A DNA stretch of 38,727 nucleotides, taken from NCBI RefSeq assembly GCF_001665875.1, contig NZ_LZTA01000040.1:1-38727 (forward strand). Reading direction: 5' to 3'. A program made the translations under genes and the position numbers. This stretch comes from Mycobacterium sp. 852002-40037_SCH5390672 (GTDB lineage: Bacteria; Actinomycetota; Actinomycetes; Mycobacteriales; Mycobacteriaceae). The notes beneath the pieces are model-generated. The model was not told the origin of the DNA. It saw only the letters and a list, made by a program, of their open reading frames with translations, and made no database searches. This document shows, one piece after another, positions 8,158-15,654 of the stretch (the first letter of the stretch is position 1; each line of letters begins with the position of its first letter).

Positions 8158-9276
8158 TTAATGAACGACCTCTTCGATGAACGACGCCAGTGCGCCGGTG
8201 AGCTGGGTGGAGAACGGTAGGGCCTTGGTGTAATTGGCCGGCGTTGAGCTCGGGTCCTCCTTCAGGACATGGTCCACGCCGGTCAGGTGGACATAGTCGG
8301 TCTTGGTGCCCGCGGCGGTCAGGCCGGACATCAGGTAATCGACGTCCTGGCAGGTGATCTGAAGGTCGGCGTCGCTGCAGGTGACCAAGACCGGCATGGC
8401 GCGGGGTAGCTTGGCGGCCAACGCCGCCGGATCGATTGCGTCTTCCTGCAGAAGAGCGCGCGCATTGGCGGCGTTGATCACGGGCTTGAGCGCCGGCGGT
8501 TCGTCGGGCGGGACCTTTCCGGTCGCGCGGAACTGCTGTATGGCGCTATCGATCGCCGCCGTGCTTTCGGCGGCCCGCGCGGTGGTGAGGCGCCCGGCCC
8601 TGACAGCCGCATCGGCCTGGGCGTGGACCTGCTCGGACAGCTGGTCGAGGATGCGGCGGCTCGCCGGTTCCACCAGCCCCAGGGCCTGCACCGCGGGAGC
8701 GGTTCCGGGTGCGGCGGTGGCCAACATCATCGCGTACAGGGCGCCCTCGCTGTGGCCGACCACTATGAGGTGAGTCCGGTCGATGCCGGATTGGCCGGCC
8801 AGGAAGTTCAACGCGGCCGTCGCCTCGTTGTGGAAGGCGTCGACATCGACCTGTGTCGGGTCCGTCGCGTAGTGGCCGAGGCCGGTCTGGCCGGTGCCGA
8901 GCTTGTCGTAGCGCAAGCTGGCGACGCCGTCGTTGGACAGGCCCTGCGCCAGGTTCCGCAGCGTGTCGACGTGACCCGGCATGACGGCGGAGTCACCGTT
9001 GCGGTCCGTCGGCCCGCTGCCGGCGATCAACAGTGCCCCCGGCACGGGACGGCCCTGCCCCGCCGGATGCCGGAACGTGCCGTACACCGTCATATCCGGC
9101 ACCGAGAATGAGACGGCGTCCTCCACCCAGGACCCCGCCGCCGACGACGCGGTCGGCGATGGCGACTTTGCGGCGGGCGACCGCGAGGCGCATCCCGGCG
9201 CCCCCATTCCCGCCACGATCAGCACCGCACCCAGCAGTCTGGACAGCAACCTGGGCAGCGATGCCGCCGGCATCAT
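8158..9276 (-). CDS. Exported alpha/beta hydrolase, possible lipoprotein
   Basis: A 372-aa serine hydrolase with an N-terminal export signal (RLLSRLLGAVLIVAGMGAPGC). C29 sits in APGC, a poor but possible lipobox; otherwise it is a Sec-secreted protein. A low-complexity Ser/Pro/Ala linker runs to about residue 48. The catalytic domain shows oxyanion-side IAGSGPTDRNGD, nucleophile S176 in VVGHSEGAL, acid D302 or D304 in TCSDADLQ, and base H336 in GVDHVLK. C300 and C309 could form a disulfide. I start at the ATG pair 9276/9273, which has GGGGGAGC just upstream. A longer frame upstream would overlap cdd and is unlikely. It lies between cdd and deoA, where I do not recall a gene in M. tuberculosis, so it appears inserted in the salvage operon. 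Its substrate is unknown. Confidence 0.82.
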   Translation of the reverse strand: MMPAASLPRLLSRLLGAVLIVAGMGAPGCASRSPAAKSPSPTASSAAGSWVEDAVSFSVPDMTVYGTFRHPAGQGRPVPGALLIAGSGPTDRNGDSAVMPGHVDTLRNLAQGLSNDGVASLRYDKLGTGQTGLGHYATDPTQVDVDAFHNEATAALNFLAGQSGIDRTHLIVVGHSEGALYAMMLATAAPGTAPAVQALGLVEPASRRILDQLSEQVHAQADAAVRAGRLTTARAAESTAAIDSAIQQFRATGKVPPDEPPALKPVINAANARALLQEDAIDPAALAAKLPRAMPVLVTCSDADLQITCQDVDYLMSGLTAAGTKTDYVHLTGVDHVLKEDPSSTPANYTKALPFSTQLTGALASFIEEVVH

Positions 9277-9361
9277 CGGCGCGCTCCCCCGTTGCACACC
9301 GATGACCGTAAGCCGACCCACCAGGCCCGGCAAGCCACGGCCCGCGGATGTGGCGGAGCGT

Positions 9362-9763
9362 TCAGCGACGTCCCCGCTCCAGATCTTCGGGGCCGAAGGC
9401 GTCCGGCAGCAGGTCGGCAAGCCGGCGCGGGCCGCGCGGATGGTCGATCAGCAGCTCGGGGCCGCCGTGTTCGGCCAGCACCTGACGGCAACGCCCGCAC
9501 GGCATCAGCACCGACCCCCGCCCGTCCACGCACGCCAGCGCCACCAGGCGGCCGCCGCCACCGGAATGCAGGGCGCACACCACGGCGCATTCGGCACAGA
9601 GACCAAGGCCATATGAGACGTTCTCCACATTGCACCCGGTGACCACCCGGCCGTCGTCGACCAGCGCGGCCGCCCCGACCCGGAATCGCGAGTACGGTGC
9701 GTAGGCGCCCGCGGCAACATCGATCGCCTTGTCCCGCAACATATTCCAGTCGATCTCAGGCAT
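9362..9763 (-). CDS. cdd: Cytidine deaminase
   Basis: A 133-aa small tetrameric-type cytidine deaminase making uridine from cytidine. Zinc ligands are C56 in LCAEC (with catalytic E58) and C89 and C92 in MPCGRC. The N-terminal AYAPYSRFRVGAA and TGCNVENVSYGLGLCAE motifs are intact. It is the first gene of the minus-strand salvage operon (then hydrolase, deoA, add) and is divergent from sdhC with a 148-nt spacer. Deoxyuridine from this enzyme is a substrate for DeoA, so the two act in sequence. Confidence 0.96.
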   Translation of the reverse strand: MPEIDWNMLRDKAIDVAAGAYAPYSRFRVGAAALVDDGRVVTGCNVENVSYGLGLCAECAVVCALHSGGGGRLVALACVDGRGSVLMPCGRCRQVLAEHGGPELLIDHPRGPRRLADLLPDAFGPEDLERGRR

Positions 9764-9911
9764 GACGAACCCCGCTCACCCATGGCCGATTCCGAGAGTC
9801 ACCCTAGTCGCAAAACGGCATTTTCCCGTGACGGACATTGGCGCAAGTCACACCGTGTCCGAGCTAAGCTCAAGTGCCCGGCGTGACTGACGTTGAAGTC
9901 GGAAGAAGGCG
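9764..9911. promoter_or_regulatory. Divergent cdd / sdhC control region
   Basis: This 148-nt gap must hold both promoters. Two nested inverted repeats are visible: GTGAC (9828-9832) with GTCAC (9847-9851), and CGGACA (9832-9837) with TGTCCG (9856-9861). TAAGCT (9865-9870) is a possible -10 for sdhC, but I find no -35 at the right spacing. No regulator can be named. Confidence 0.35.
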
Positions 9912-10361
9912 GTGAGGACTGGGGTGACTACGCAACCGACAACCGCGGATCCGGCGGCACCGGTATCTGCACCATCGCGCAAACGCAGGCCACCGCGGAC
10001 GCTGTACCGGGGAGACCCCGGCATGTGGTCGTGGGTGCTGCATCGGATCAGCGGCGCGACGATCTTCTTTTTCCTGTTCGTCCACGTCCTGGATGCCGCG
10101 ATGCTGCGGGTGAGCCCGCAGACCTACAACTCGGTGATCCACGACTATCAGATGCCCATCGTCGGGCTGATGGAATACGGCCTGGTCGCCGCGGTGGGAT
10201 TCCACGGCCTGAACGGGATCCGGGTGATCCTGATCGACTTTTGGTCCGAAGGCCCGCGCTACCAGCGGCTGATGTTCTGGATCGTCGGCGCGGTGTTCCT
10301 GCTGCTGATGGTTCCGGCCGGCGTGGTGACGGTCATCCACATGATGGAGCACTTCCGATGA
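9912..10361 (+). CDS. sdhC: Succinate dehydrogenase cytochrome b subunit
   Basis: A 149-aa membrane anchor of succinate dehydrogenase (complex II). After a Pro-rich, basic N-terminus comes the conserved core GMWSWVLHRISGATIFFFLF, where the H of LHRISG and that of FVHVLD are heme or quinone-site positions in the family. Three membrane helices follow, ending VIHMMEHFR. The start could be GTG 9912 (AGAAGG just upstream) or GTG 9924 (VTTQPTT..); the family aligns only from GMWSW onward, so this is undecided. It overlaps sdhD by 4 nt (ATGA). It matches Rv3316 from memory. Confidence 0.93.
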   Translation: MRTGVTTQPTTADPAAPVSAPSRKRRPPRTLYRGDPGMWSWVLHRISGATIFFFLFVHVLDAAMLRVSPQTYNSVIHDYQMPIVGLMEYGLVAAVGFHGLNGIRVILIDFWSEGPRYQRLMFWIVGAVFLLLMVPAGVVTVIHMMEHFR

Positions 10362-10828
10362 GCGGTCCCGACCTGCAGCTGGGTCGCGGCGAGGTCGCCC
10401 CGGTCAAACAGCGCTTGTACGACCGCCCCGCCAGCCTGGACAACCCCCGTTCCCCGCGGCGGCGGGCCGGCATCCCCAACTTCGAGAAGTTCGCCTGGCT
10501 GTTCATGCGGTTCTCCGGGATCGCGCTGTTCGCGCTGGTGATCGGCCACCTGTTCATCATGCTGATGTGGGATGACGGCGTGTACCGCATCGACTTCAAC
10601 TACGTGGCGCAGCGCTGGGCGTCGCCGTTCTGGCAGTTCTGGGACCTGGCGCTGTTGTGGCTGGCGCAACTGCACGGCGGCAACGGCCTGCGCACCATCA
10701 TCGACGACTACAGCCGCAAGGACAGCACCCGGTTCTGGCTCAACAGCCTGCTGCTGTTGTCGATGGGGTTCACGTTGGTGCTGGGCACCTACGTGCTGCT
10801 GACATTCGACCCCAATATCGGAGGCTAA
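10358..10828 (+). CDS. sdhD: Succinate dehydrogenase membrane subunit D
   Basis: A 156-aa second membrane anchor of complex II. The start ATG lies inside the sdhC stop (ATGA). The conserved RPASLDNPRSPRRRAGIPN leads to three membrane helices (about residues 45-70, 90-110, 130-150). The first carries FMRFSGIALFALVIGHLFIM, and HGGNGLRTIIDDYS follows the second. It ends with FDPNIGG. Together with SdhC it anchors SdhAB and passes electrons to menaquinone. There are 3 nt to the sdhA start. Confidence 0.94.
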   Translation: MSGPDLQLGRGEVAPVKQRLYDRPASLDNPRSPRRRAGIPNFEKFAWLFMRFSGIALFALVIGHLFIMLMWDDGVYRIDFNYVAQRWASPFWQFWDLALLWLAQLHGGNGLRTIIDDYSRKDSTRFWLNSLLLLSMGFTLVLGTYVLLTFDPNIGG

Positions 10829-10831
10829 GCA

Positions 10832-12586
10832 GTGATCTCCCAACACCGGTATGACGTGGTGATCGTCGGCGCGGGCGGCGCCGGCATGCGGGCCGCGGTG
10901 GAGGCGGGTCCGCGGGTGCGGACCGCGGTGCTGACCAAGCTCTACCCCACCCGCAGCCACACCGGCGCGGCCCAGGGCGGCATGTGCGCGGCGCTGGCCA
11001 ACGTCGAAGAGGACAACTGGGAATGGCACACCTTCGACACGGTCAAGGGCGGTGACTACCTCGCCGACCAGGACGCGGTGGAGATCATGTGCAAGGAAGC
11101 CATCGACGCGGTGCTCGATCTGGAAAAGATGGGGATGCCGTTCAACCGCACCCCCGAGGGCCGCATCGACCAGCGCCGCTTTGGCGGGCACACGCGCGAC
11201 CACGGCAAGGCCCCGGTGCGCCGGGCCTGTTACGCCGCCGACCGCACCGGTCACATGATCCTGCAGACGCTCTACCAGAACTGTGTGCGGCACGACGTGC
11301 AGTTCTTCAACGAGTTCTATGCGCTGGACCTGGTGCTGACCCAGACCCCGAGCGGGCCGGTGGCCACCGGCGTGGTCGCCTACGAGCTGGCCACCGGCGA
11401 CATCCACGTCTTCCACGCCAAGGCGGTCGTGCTCGCCACCGGCGGCTCGGGCCGGATGTACAAGACCACCTCCAACGCGCACACGCTGACCGGCGACGGC
11501 ATCGGCATCGTCTTCCGCAAGGGACTTCCGTTGGAGGACATGGAGTTTCACCAGTTCCATCCGACCGGCCTGGCGGGCCTGGGCATCTTGATCTCCGAGG
11601 CGGTGCGTGGTGAGGGCGGGCGGCTGCTCAACGGCGAGGGCGAGCGCTTCATGGAACGCTACGCCCCGACGATCGTCGACCTGGCACCGCGTGACATCGT
11701 GGCCCGCTCCATGGTTTTGGAGGTTCTGGAGGGTCGCGGCGCGGGCCCGCACAAGGATTACGTCTATATCGACGTCCGCCACCTCGGCGAGGACGTGCTG
11801 GAGGCCAAGCTGCCCGACATCACCGAGTTCGCCCGCACCTACCTGGGTGTGGACCCGGTGCACGAGCTGGTCCCGGTCTACCCGACGTGCCACTACGTGA
11901 TGGGCGGCATCCCCACCACCGTCACCGGACAGGTGTTGGCCGACAACACTTCTACCGTGCCGGGGCTGTACGCGGCCGGCGAGTGTGCCTGCGTGTCGGT
12001 GCACGGAGCCAACCGGCTGGGCACCAATTCACTGCTGGACATCAACGTGTTCGGCCGCCGGGCGGGCATCGCGGCGGCGGGCTACGCGCGGGGGCACGAT
12101 TTCGTGGACATGCCGCCGGAGCCCGCGGCGATGGTGGTCGGCTGGGTCGGCGACATCTTGAGCGAGCACGGCAACGAGCGCGTCGCCGACATCCGCAACG
12201 CATTGCAGCAGTCCATGGACAATAACGCCGCGGTGTTCCGCACCGAGGAGACGCTCAAGCAGGCGCTCACCGACATCCACGCGCTCAAGGAGCGGTACGC
12301 CCGAATCAGCGTGCACGACAAGGGGAAACGATTCAACAGCGACCTGCTGGAAGCCATCGAGCTGGGCTTCCTGCTGGAGCTCGCCGAGGTCACCGTCGTG
12401 GGCGCGCTGAATCGCAAGGAGTCGCGCGGCGGCCACGCCCGCGAGGACTACCCCAACCGCGACGACGTCAACTTCATGCGCCACACCATGGCCTACAAGC
12501 AGGGCAGCGATCTGCTGAGCGACATCGCCCTGGATTTCAAGCCCGTGGTGCAGACGCGCTACGAGCCAAAAGAACGGAAGTACTGA
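10832..12586 (+). CDS. sdhA: Succinate dehydrogenase flavoprotein subunit
   Basis: A 584-aa catalytic subunit oxidising succinate to fumarate. The dinucleotide fold VVIVGAGGAGMRA is at residues 9-21. The covalent FAD histidine is H43 in PTRSHTGAAQGG. QFHPTG and the RLGTNSLLDINVFGRRAG segment line the active site and FAD. GTG start, 3 nt after sdhD; the stop TGA shares one base with the sdhB ATG, so translation is coupled. This is the Sdh2-type operon of mycobacteria (Rv3318 by recall). Confidence 0.97.
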   Translation: MISQHRYDVVIVGAGGAGMRAAVEAGPRVRTAVLTKLYPTRSHTGAAQGGMCAALANVEEDNWEWHTFDTVKGGDYLADQDAVEIMCKEAIDAVLDLEKMGMPFNRTPEGRIDQRRFGGHTRDHGKAPVRRACYAADRTGHMILQTLYQNCVRHDVQFFNEFYALDLVLTQTPSGPVATGVVAYELATGDIHVFHAKAVVLATGGSGRMYKTTSNAHTLTGDGIGIVFRKGLPLEDMEFHQFHPTGLAGLGILISEAVRGEGGRLLNGEGERFMERYAPTIVDLAPRDIVARSMVLEVLEGRGAGPHKDYVYIDVRHLGEDVLEAKLPDITEFARTYLGVDPVHELVPVYPTCHYVMGGIPTTVTGQVLADNTSTVPGLYAAGECACVSVHGANRLGTNSLLDINVFGRRAGIAAAGYARGHDFVDMPPEPAAMVVGWVGDILSEHGNERVADIRNALQQSMDNNAAVFRTEETLKQALTDIHALKERYARISVHDKGKRFNSDLLEAIELGFLLELAEVTVVGALNRKESRGGHAREDYPNRDDVNFMRHTMAYKQGSDLLSDIALDFKPVVQTRYEPKERKY

Positions 12587-13398
12587 TGGCCGACGCTTTG
12601 GAGCCGGAAGTCGCACCGCAGGTGCAGTCGACGCTGGAACCGCCCTTGCCGGCGATTCCCGACGGGGCGGTGATGGTGACCGTCAAGATCGCCCGGTTCA
12701 ACCCCGACCAGCCCGATGCCTTCGCGGAAACCGGTGGCTGGCAAAGCTTTCGGGTGCCGTGCCTGCCCAGCGACCGGATGCTCAACCTGCTGATCTACAT
12801 CAAGAGCTACCTGGACGGGACGCTGACCTTCCGGCGCTCGTGCGCGCACGGAGTGTGCGGCTCGGACGCCATGCGCATCAACGGTGTCAACCGGCTGGCG
12901 TGCAAGGTGTTGATGCGCGATCTGTTGCCGAAAAAGCCGGGTAAGCCGTTGACCATCACGGTCGAGCCGATCCGTGGACTGCCGGTGGAGAAGGACCTGG
13001 TGGTCGATATGGAACCGTTCTTCGACGCCTACCGCGCGGTGAAGCCGTACTTGATCACGACCGGCAATCCGCCCACCCGCGAACGCATTCAGAGCCCGAC
13101 CGACCGCGCCCGCTATGACGACACCACCAAGTGCATCCTGTGCGCGGCGTGCACCACCAGCTGCCCGATCTTCTGGCACGAGGGCAGTTACTACGGCCCG
13201 GCCGCGATCGTCAACGCGCACCGGTTCATCTTCGACAGCCGCGACGAGGCCGCCGCCGAGCGCCTGGACATCCTCAACGAGGTCGACGGCGTGTGGCGGT
13301 GCCGCACCACGTTCAACTGCACCGAGGCCTGTCCGCGCGGCATCCAGATCACCAAGGCGATCCAAGAGGTCAAGCGCGCGATCATGTTCTCGCGCTAG
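12586..13398 (+). CDS. sdhB: Succinate dehydrogenase iron-sulfur subunit
   Basis: A 270-aa electron-transfer subunit of complex II. The 2Fe-2S domain has C86, C91, D94 (Asp in place of the third Cys, as in many SdhB proteins) and C106. The ferredoxin-like C-terminal domain has CILCAACTTSCP (C183, C186, C189, C193) and CRTTFNCTEACPRG (C239, C245, C249) for the 4Fe-4S and 3Fe-4S clusters. The 30-residue N-terminal extension is typical of actinobacteria. Last gene of sdhCDAB; 24 nt separate it from the convergent gene for a disordered protein. Confidence 0.97.
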   Translation: MADALEPEVAPQVQSTLEPPLPAIPDGAVMVTVKIARFNPDQPDAFAETGGWQSFRVPCLPSDRMLNLLIYIKSYLDGTLTFRRSCAHGVCGSDAMRINGVNRLACKVLMRDLLPKKPGKPLTITVEPIRGLPVEKDLVVDMEPFFDAYRAVKPYLITTGNPPTRERIQSPTDRARYDDTTKCILCAACTTSCPIFWHEGSYYGPAAIVNAHRFIFDSRDEAAAERLDILNEVDGVWRCRTTFNCTEACPRGIQITKAIQEVKRAIMFSR

Positions 13399-13422
13399 GC
13401 GCCTCGGCCGCGGCGTGTCGGG

Positions 13423-13896
13423 TCAGGGCTTTGACTCGCCCCGGCGAGTACCCGCCACGTGTGCGGGCCCGACGCGGTCATCGTCGCGGTCGGATTCCGG
13501 CATTTCCGCAGCGGGTTGTTCGTCTGCTGGAGACTGACTCGCACCACCAGGCGTACTCGACGGGCTTTCTGACTTGTAATCGGGGTTCGTCACCGGGCCC
13601 GTGGCACCGCCTGTGCCTTCGGCGTCAGCCGCGGCGGTTCGTTGGCGTCCCTCGTACGGCGGGATCGCACTCCCGGTGTCCTGCGGAGGCGATTCGCCGG
13701 TGCCGCCGAAGGTGTCCGACGCCGTCGGATCGCTCATCGGCGGATTCGCGTCTTCGTCTACGGTTCCGACCGGACGGTCCGCCCGGCCATGCTCGGGGGT
13801 ATCGGTGCCGGTGTCGCGCGCACCGCTACCCAACTCAGGATCGTCGAAGTGTTCCAGTCTCGAATCGTCCGGCTGTTGATCATTGTGAGAGGTCAT
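13423..13896 (-). CDS. Acidic intrinsically disordered protein
   Basis: A 157-aa protein rich in Asp, Glu, Gly, Pro, Ser and Thr, with almost no large hydrophobic residues, no Cys, and no signal peptide or membrane helix. It should be unfolded in solution. The ATG at 13896 (MTSHNDQQPDD..) is preferred over an upstream start because GAGGAGAC sits directly upstream at good spacing. A SigF-type promoter pattern lies about 66-90 nt upstream of the start. Hydrophilic disordered proteins of this kind are often made under desiccation, osmotic or stationary-phase stress, which fits such a promoter, but no function is established here. I do not recognise a named family. Confidence 0.7.
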   Translation of the reverse strand: MTSHNDQQPDDSRLEHFDDPELGSGARDTGTDTPEHGRADRPVGTVDEDANPPMSDPTASDTFGGTGESPPQDTGSAIPPYEGRQRTAAADAEGTGGATGPVTNPDYKSESPSSTPGGASQSPADEQPAAEMPESDRDDDRVGPAHVAGTRRGESKP

Positions 13897-13961
13897 AATC
13901 TGTCTCCTCACCCTCTCGTCACCCTGCCGTGCCGGTTGGCGCGGCAAGGGTGAGAGACGGG

Positions 13962-13985
13962 TACCCGGACCTTTTAACGGGAAAC
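13962..13985 (-). promoter_or_regulatory. SigF-like promoter for the disordered-protein gene
   Basis: On the minus strand GTTT (13985-13982) is followed by 15 nt and GGGTA (13966-13962). This matches the mycobacterial SigF pattern GTTT-N15-17-GGGTA from memory. The predicted start of transcription leaves a leader of about 60 nt before the ATG at 13896. Confidence 0.5.
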
Positions 13986-14014
13986 ACCTGCCCACGACGA
14001 TCGGATGCACTGGC

Positions 14015-14041
14015 CGTCACACATCGCGGGCGTGCCTCGTC
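14015..14041 (+). promoter_or_regulatory. Candidate ECF41 (SigJ) promoter
   Basis: CGTCACA (14015-14021), 16 nt, then CGTC (14038-14041). I recall TGTCACA and CGTC as the ECF41-type promoter elements; six of seven -35 bases fit. It lies immediately before the AhpD-like gene that faces sigJ. Transcription would begin at about 14048, so the message would be nearly leaderless. GAGGAGG (14043-14049) sits only 1 nt from the ATG, too close for normal ribosome binding. Confidence 0.4.
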
Positions 14042-14050
14042 TGAGGAGGT

Positions 14051-14668
14051 ATGACACAGAAAACCCGCATCGAACCCCTGCCACCCAACCGCACCGGATT
14101 GCTGACCCGGGCCATGTACCGCATCGCCAAGCGACGCTACGGCCAAGTTCCCGAACCCTTCACCGTCGCCGCACACCACCGCGGGCTGATGATGGCCGGC
14201 GCCATACACGAGACCATGCTGGACCGGGCATCGAAAGCACTGCCGGTCAGCGTGCGGGAGCTCGCGGTGTTCTGGACCGCCCGCACGGTCGGCTGCTCGT
14301 GGTGCGTCGACTTCGGGTCCATGCTGCAACGCCTGGACGGACTGGACGTCCAGCGCCTCAAGGAGATCGACGACTACGCCAACGCGGCGGCATTCACCGA
14401 CGACGAGCGCGCCGCCATCGCCTACGCCGACGCGATGACCACCGATCCGCACGCCGTCACCGACGAGCAGGTCGCCGATCTGCGGGCCCGCTTCGGCGAC
14501 GACGGGGTGATCGAGCTGACCTATCAGATCGGGGTGGAGAACATGCGGGCGCGGATGAACACCGCGCTGGGCATCACCGAGCAGGGCTTCAATTCCGGTG
14601 ACGCATGCCGGGTTCCCTGGGCCGGCCAGTCAACCGAGCTCAACGAGCGCGCAGCGGGGAGCCGGTGA
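14051..14668 (+). CDS. Carboxymuconolactone decarboxylase / AhpD-like protein
   Basis: A 205-aa all-helical protein of the CMD/AhpD family. The redox motif is GCSWCVDFGS with C82 and C85, the CxxC that in AhpD-type proteins carries out disulfide or peroxide chemistry. The helix before it, LPVSVRELAVFWTARTVG, fits the family. Genes for CMD-type proteins, oxidoreductases or epimerases commonly sit beside ECF41 sigma factors and are their targets, and sigJ lies next door in the opposite direction. The two genes overlap by 29 nt at their 3' ends. The last 15 or so residues (after VPWAG) are probably not conserved. Role inferred: a redox enzyme induced through SigJ. Confidence 0.85.
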   Translation: MTQKTRIEPLPPNRTGLLTRAMYRIAKRRYGQVPEPFTVAAHHRGLMMAGAIHETMLDRASKALPVSVRELAVFWTARTVGCSWCVDFGSMLQRLDGLDVQRLKEIDDYANAAAFTDDERAAIAYADAMTTDPHAVTDEQVADLRARFGDDGVIELTYQIGVENMRARMNTALGITEQGFNSGDACRVPWAGQSTELNERAAGSR

Positions 14669-15566
14669 ATTTGTCGGGGTTGGCGACATCCCATAGGGCG
14701 CAAACCTTTCCGTCGCGCACCGTCGCGGCCATGATCCGCGGCATCATCTCGCGGTATCCGTCACTGGCGGGGCAGCCGGGTGTGTAGCCGCCCAGCTCGC
14801 CGTTGACCAGACCCAGCTGATACGAGGTGAACATCGCCGGGCCGTAGCGCTGCGCCAGGCCGAAGAAGAATCGGGCCACCTTGTCCGCACCCTGGATGAC
14901 GTTGATCGCGGTGGGCGCTTTGCCATTCGCGTCGCCGGTCAGGATCACGTCGGGATGCAGCAGCGCCACCACGGCTTGCAGATCACCGGATGCCATGGCG
15001 GCCAGCAACTTCCCGACCACCTCGTTGTGCGCCGGATCGGGTTTGGGCGCGGCTTCGGCCGAGACGGCCTTGCGGGCCCGGGAGGCGAGCTGCCGGGCCG
15101 CGGCCTCGTTGGTGCCCAGCACCTGCGCCACCTCCGCGAACGGCACGGCGAACCCGTCGTGCAGCACGAAAGCGACACGCTGATCGGGCGACAACCGCTC
15201 CAGCACCACCATCGCCGCGAACCGCGCGTCCTCCCCGGCCACCACCGCGGACAGCGGATCGGCTTCGGGTGCGGGCGGCCCGAACCCTGTGACCACCGGC
15301 TCGGGCAGCCAGTTGCCGGTGTAGGTCTCGCGACGATGCGCGGCCGAGCGCAGCCTGTCCAGACCCAGCCTGCTCACCACCGTGGTCAGCCAGGCCCGCA
15401 GGTCGGCGATCTCTGTTCGGTTTTTGGGGTCCTGCCGATGCCAGCGCAGCCAGGCGTCCTGGACGATGTCCTCGGCATCGGCCACCGTGCCCGTCAGGCG
15501 GTAGGCGACCGCCATGAGATGTGGCCGTAGCGACTCGAACTCGCTGACCTGCTGCGCTGAGGCCAT
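14640..15566 (-). CDS. sigJ: ECF41-group RNA polymerase sigma factor
   Basis: A 308-aa sigma factor. Region 2 (about residues 10-75, with GTVADAEDIVQDAWLRW) binds core and the -10 element. Region 4 (about 110-170, LSPDQRVAFVLHDGFAVPF then EVAQVLGTNEAAARQLASRA) binds the -35. A C-terminal SnoaL-like domain (about 180-305) is the built-in regulator of this group. Group signatures are visible: WLPEP in the linker (86-90), DANGK (212-216, usual form DGGGK), and NPDKF near the end (296-300, usual NPDKL). ECF41 factors lack a separate anti-sigma factor. A TAGGCT box lies 7 nt before the ATG, giving a leaderless message. It matches Rv3328c by recall. Confidence 0.94.
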   Translation of the reverse strand: MASAQQVSEFESLRPHLMAVAYRLTGTVADAEDIVQDAWLRWHRQDPKNRTEIADLRAWLTTVVSRLGLDRLRSAAHRRETYTGNWLPEPVVTGFGPPAPEADPLSAVVAGEDARFAAMVVLERLSPDQRVAFVLHDGFAVPFAEVAQVLGTNEAAARQLASRARKAVSAEAAPKPDPAHNEVVGKLLAAMASGDLQAVVALLHPDVILTGDANGKAPTAINVIQGADKVARFFFGLAQRYGPAMFTSYQLGLVNGELGGYTPGCPASDGYREMMPRIMAATVRDGKVCALWDVANPDKFTGSPLRAR

Positions 15567-15573
15567 GTCGACG

Positions 15574-15579
15574 AGCCTA
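15574..15579 (-). promoter_or_regulatory. Leaderless -10 box of sigJ
   Basis: TAGGCT on the minus strand, 7 nt before the sigJ ATG, so transcription should start at or beside the start codon. Confidence 0.5.
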
Positions 15580-15639
15580 GCGCGGCGACGCCGAGCGCCG
15601 AACGGCGCGAGGGAGCAGCCGGGCCATCGAACCTAGCGT

Positions 15640-15645
15640 TAGGCT
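15640..15645 (+). promoter_or_regulatory. -10 box of the aminotransferase gene
   Basis: TAGGCT, 9 nt before the ATG at 15655. It is the same hexamer as the divergent sigJ -10. No ribosome site is visible, so the message is probably leaderless or has a leader of 2-3 nt. Confidence 0.45.
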
Positions 15646-15654
15646 CCACACGAC

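Noticed and set aside
6823..8220. 465-codon plus-strand frame opposite deoA
   Set aside because: deoA has all family motifs on the other strand; the plus-strand product is low-complexity His/Gln/Gly/Arg.
9277..9420. Upstream extension of the exported hydrolase
   Set aside because: It would overlap cdd and would place 48 non-hydrophobic residues before the signal peptide.
9838..9870. TTGGCG and TAAGCT as an ordinary sdhC promoter
   Set aside because: The spacer is 21 nt, too long for a standard -35/-10 pair.
10259..12004. 581-codon minus-strand frame opposite sdhD/sdhA
   Set aside because: Mirror frame of sdhA, with no recognisable domain and shadow-type composition.
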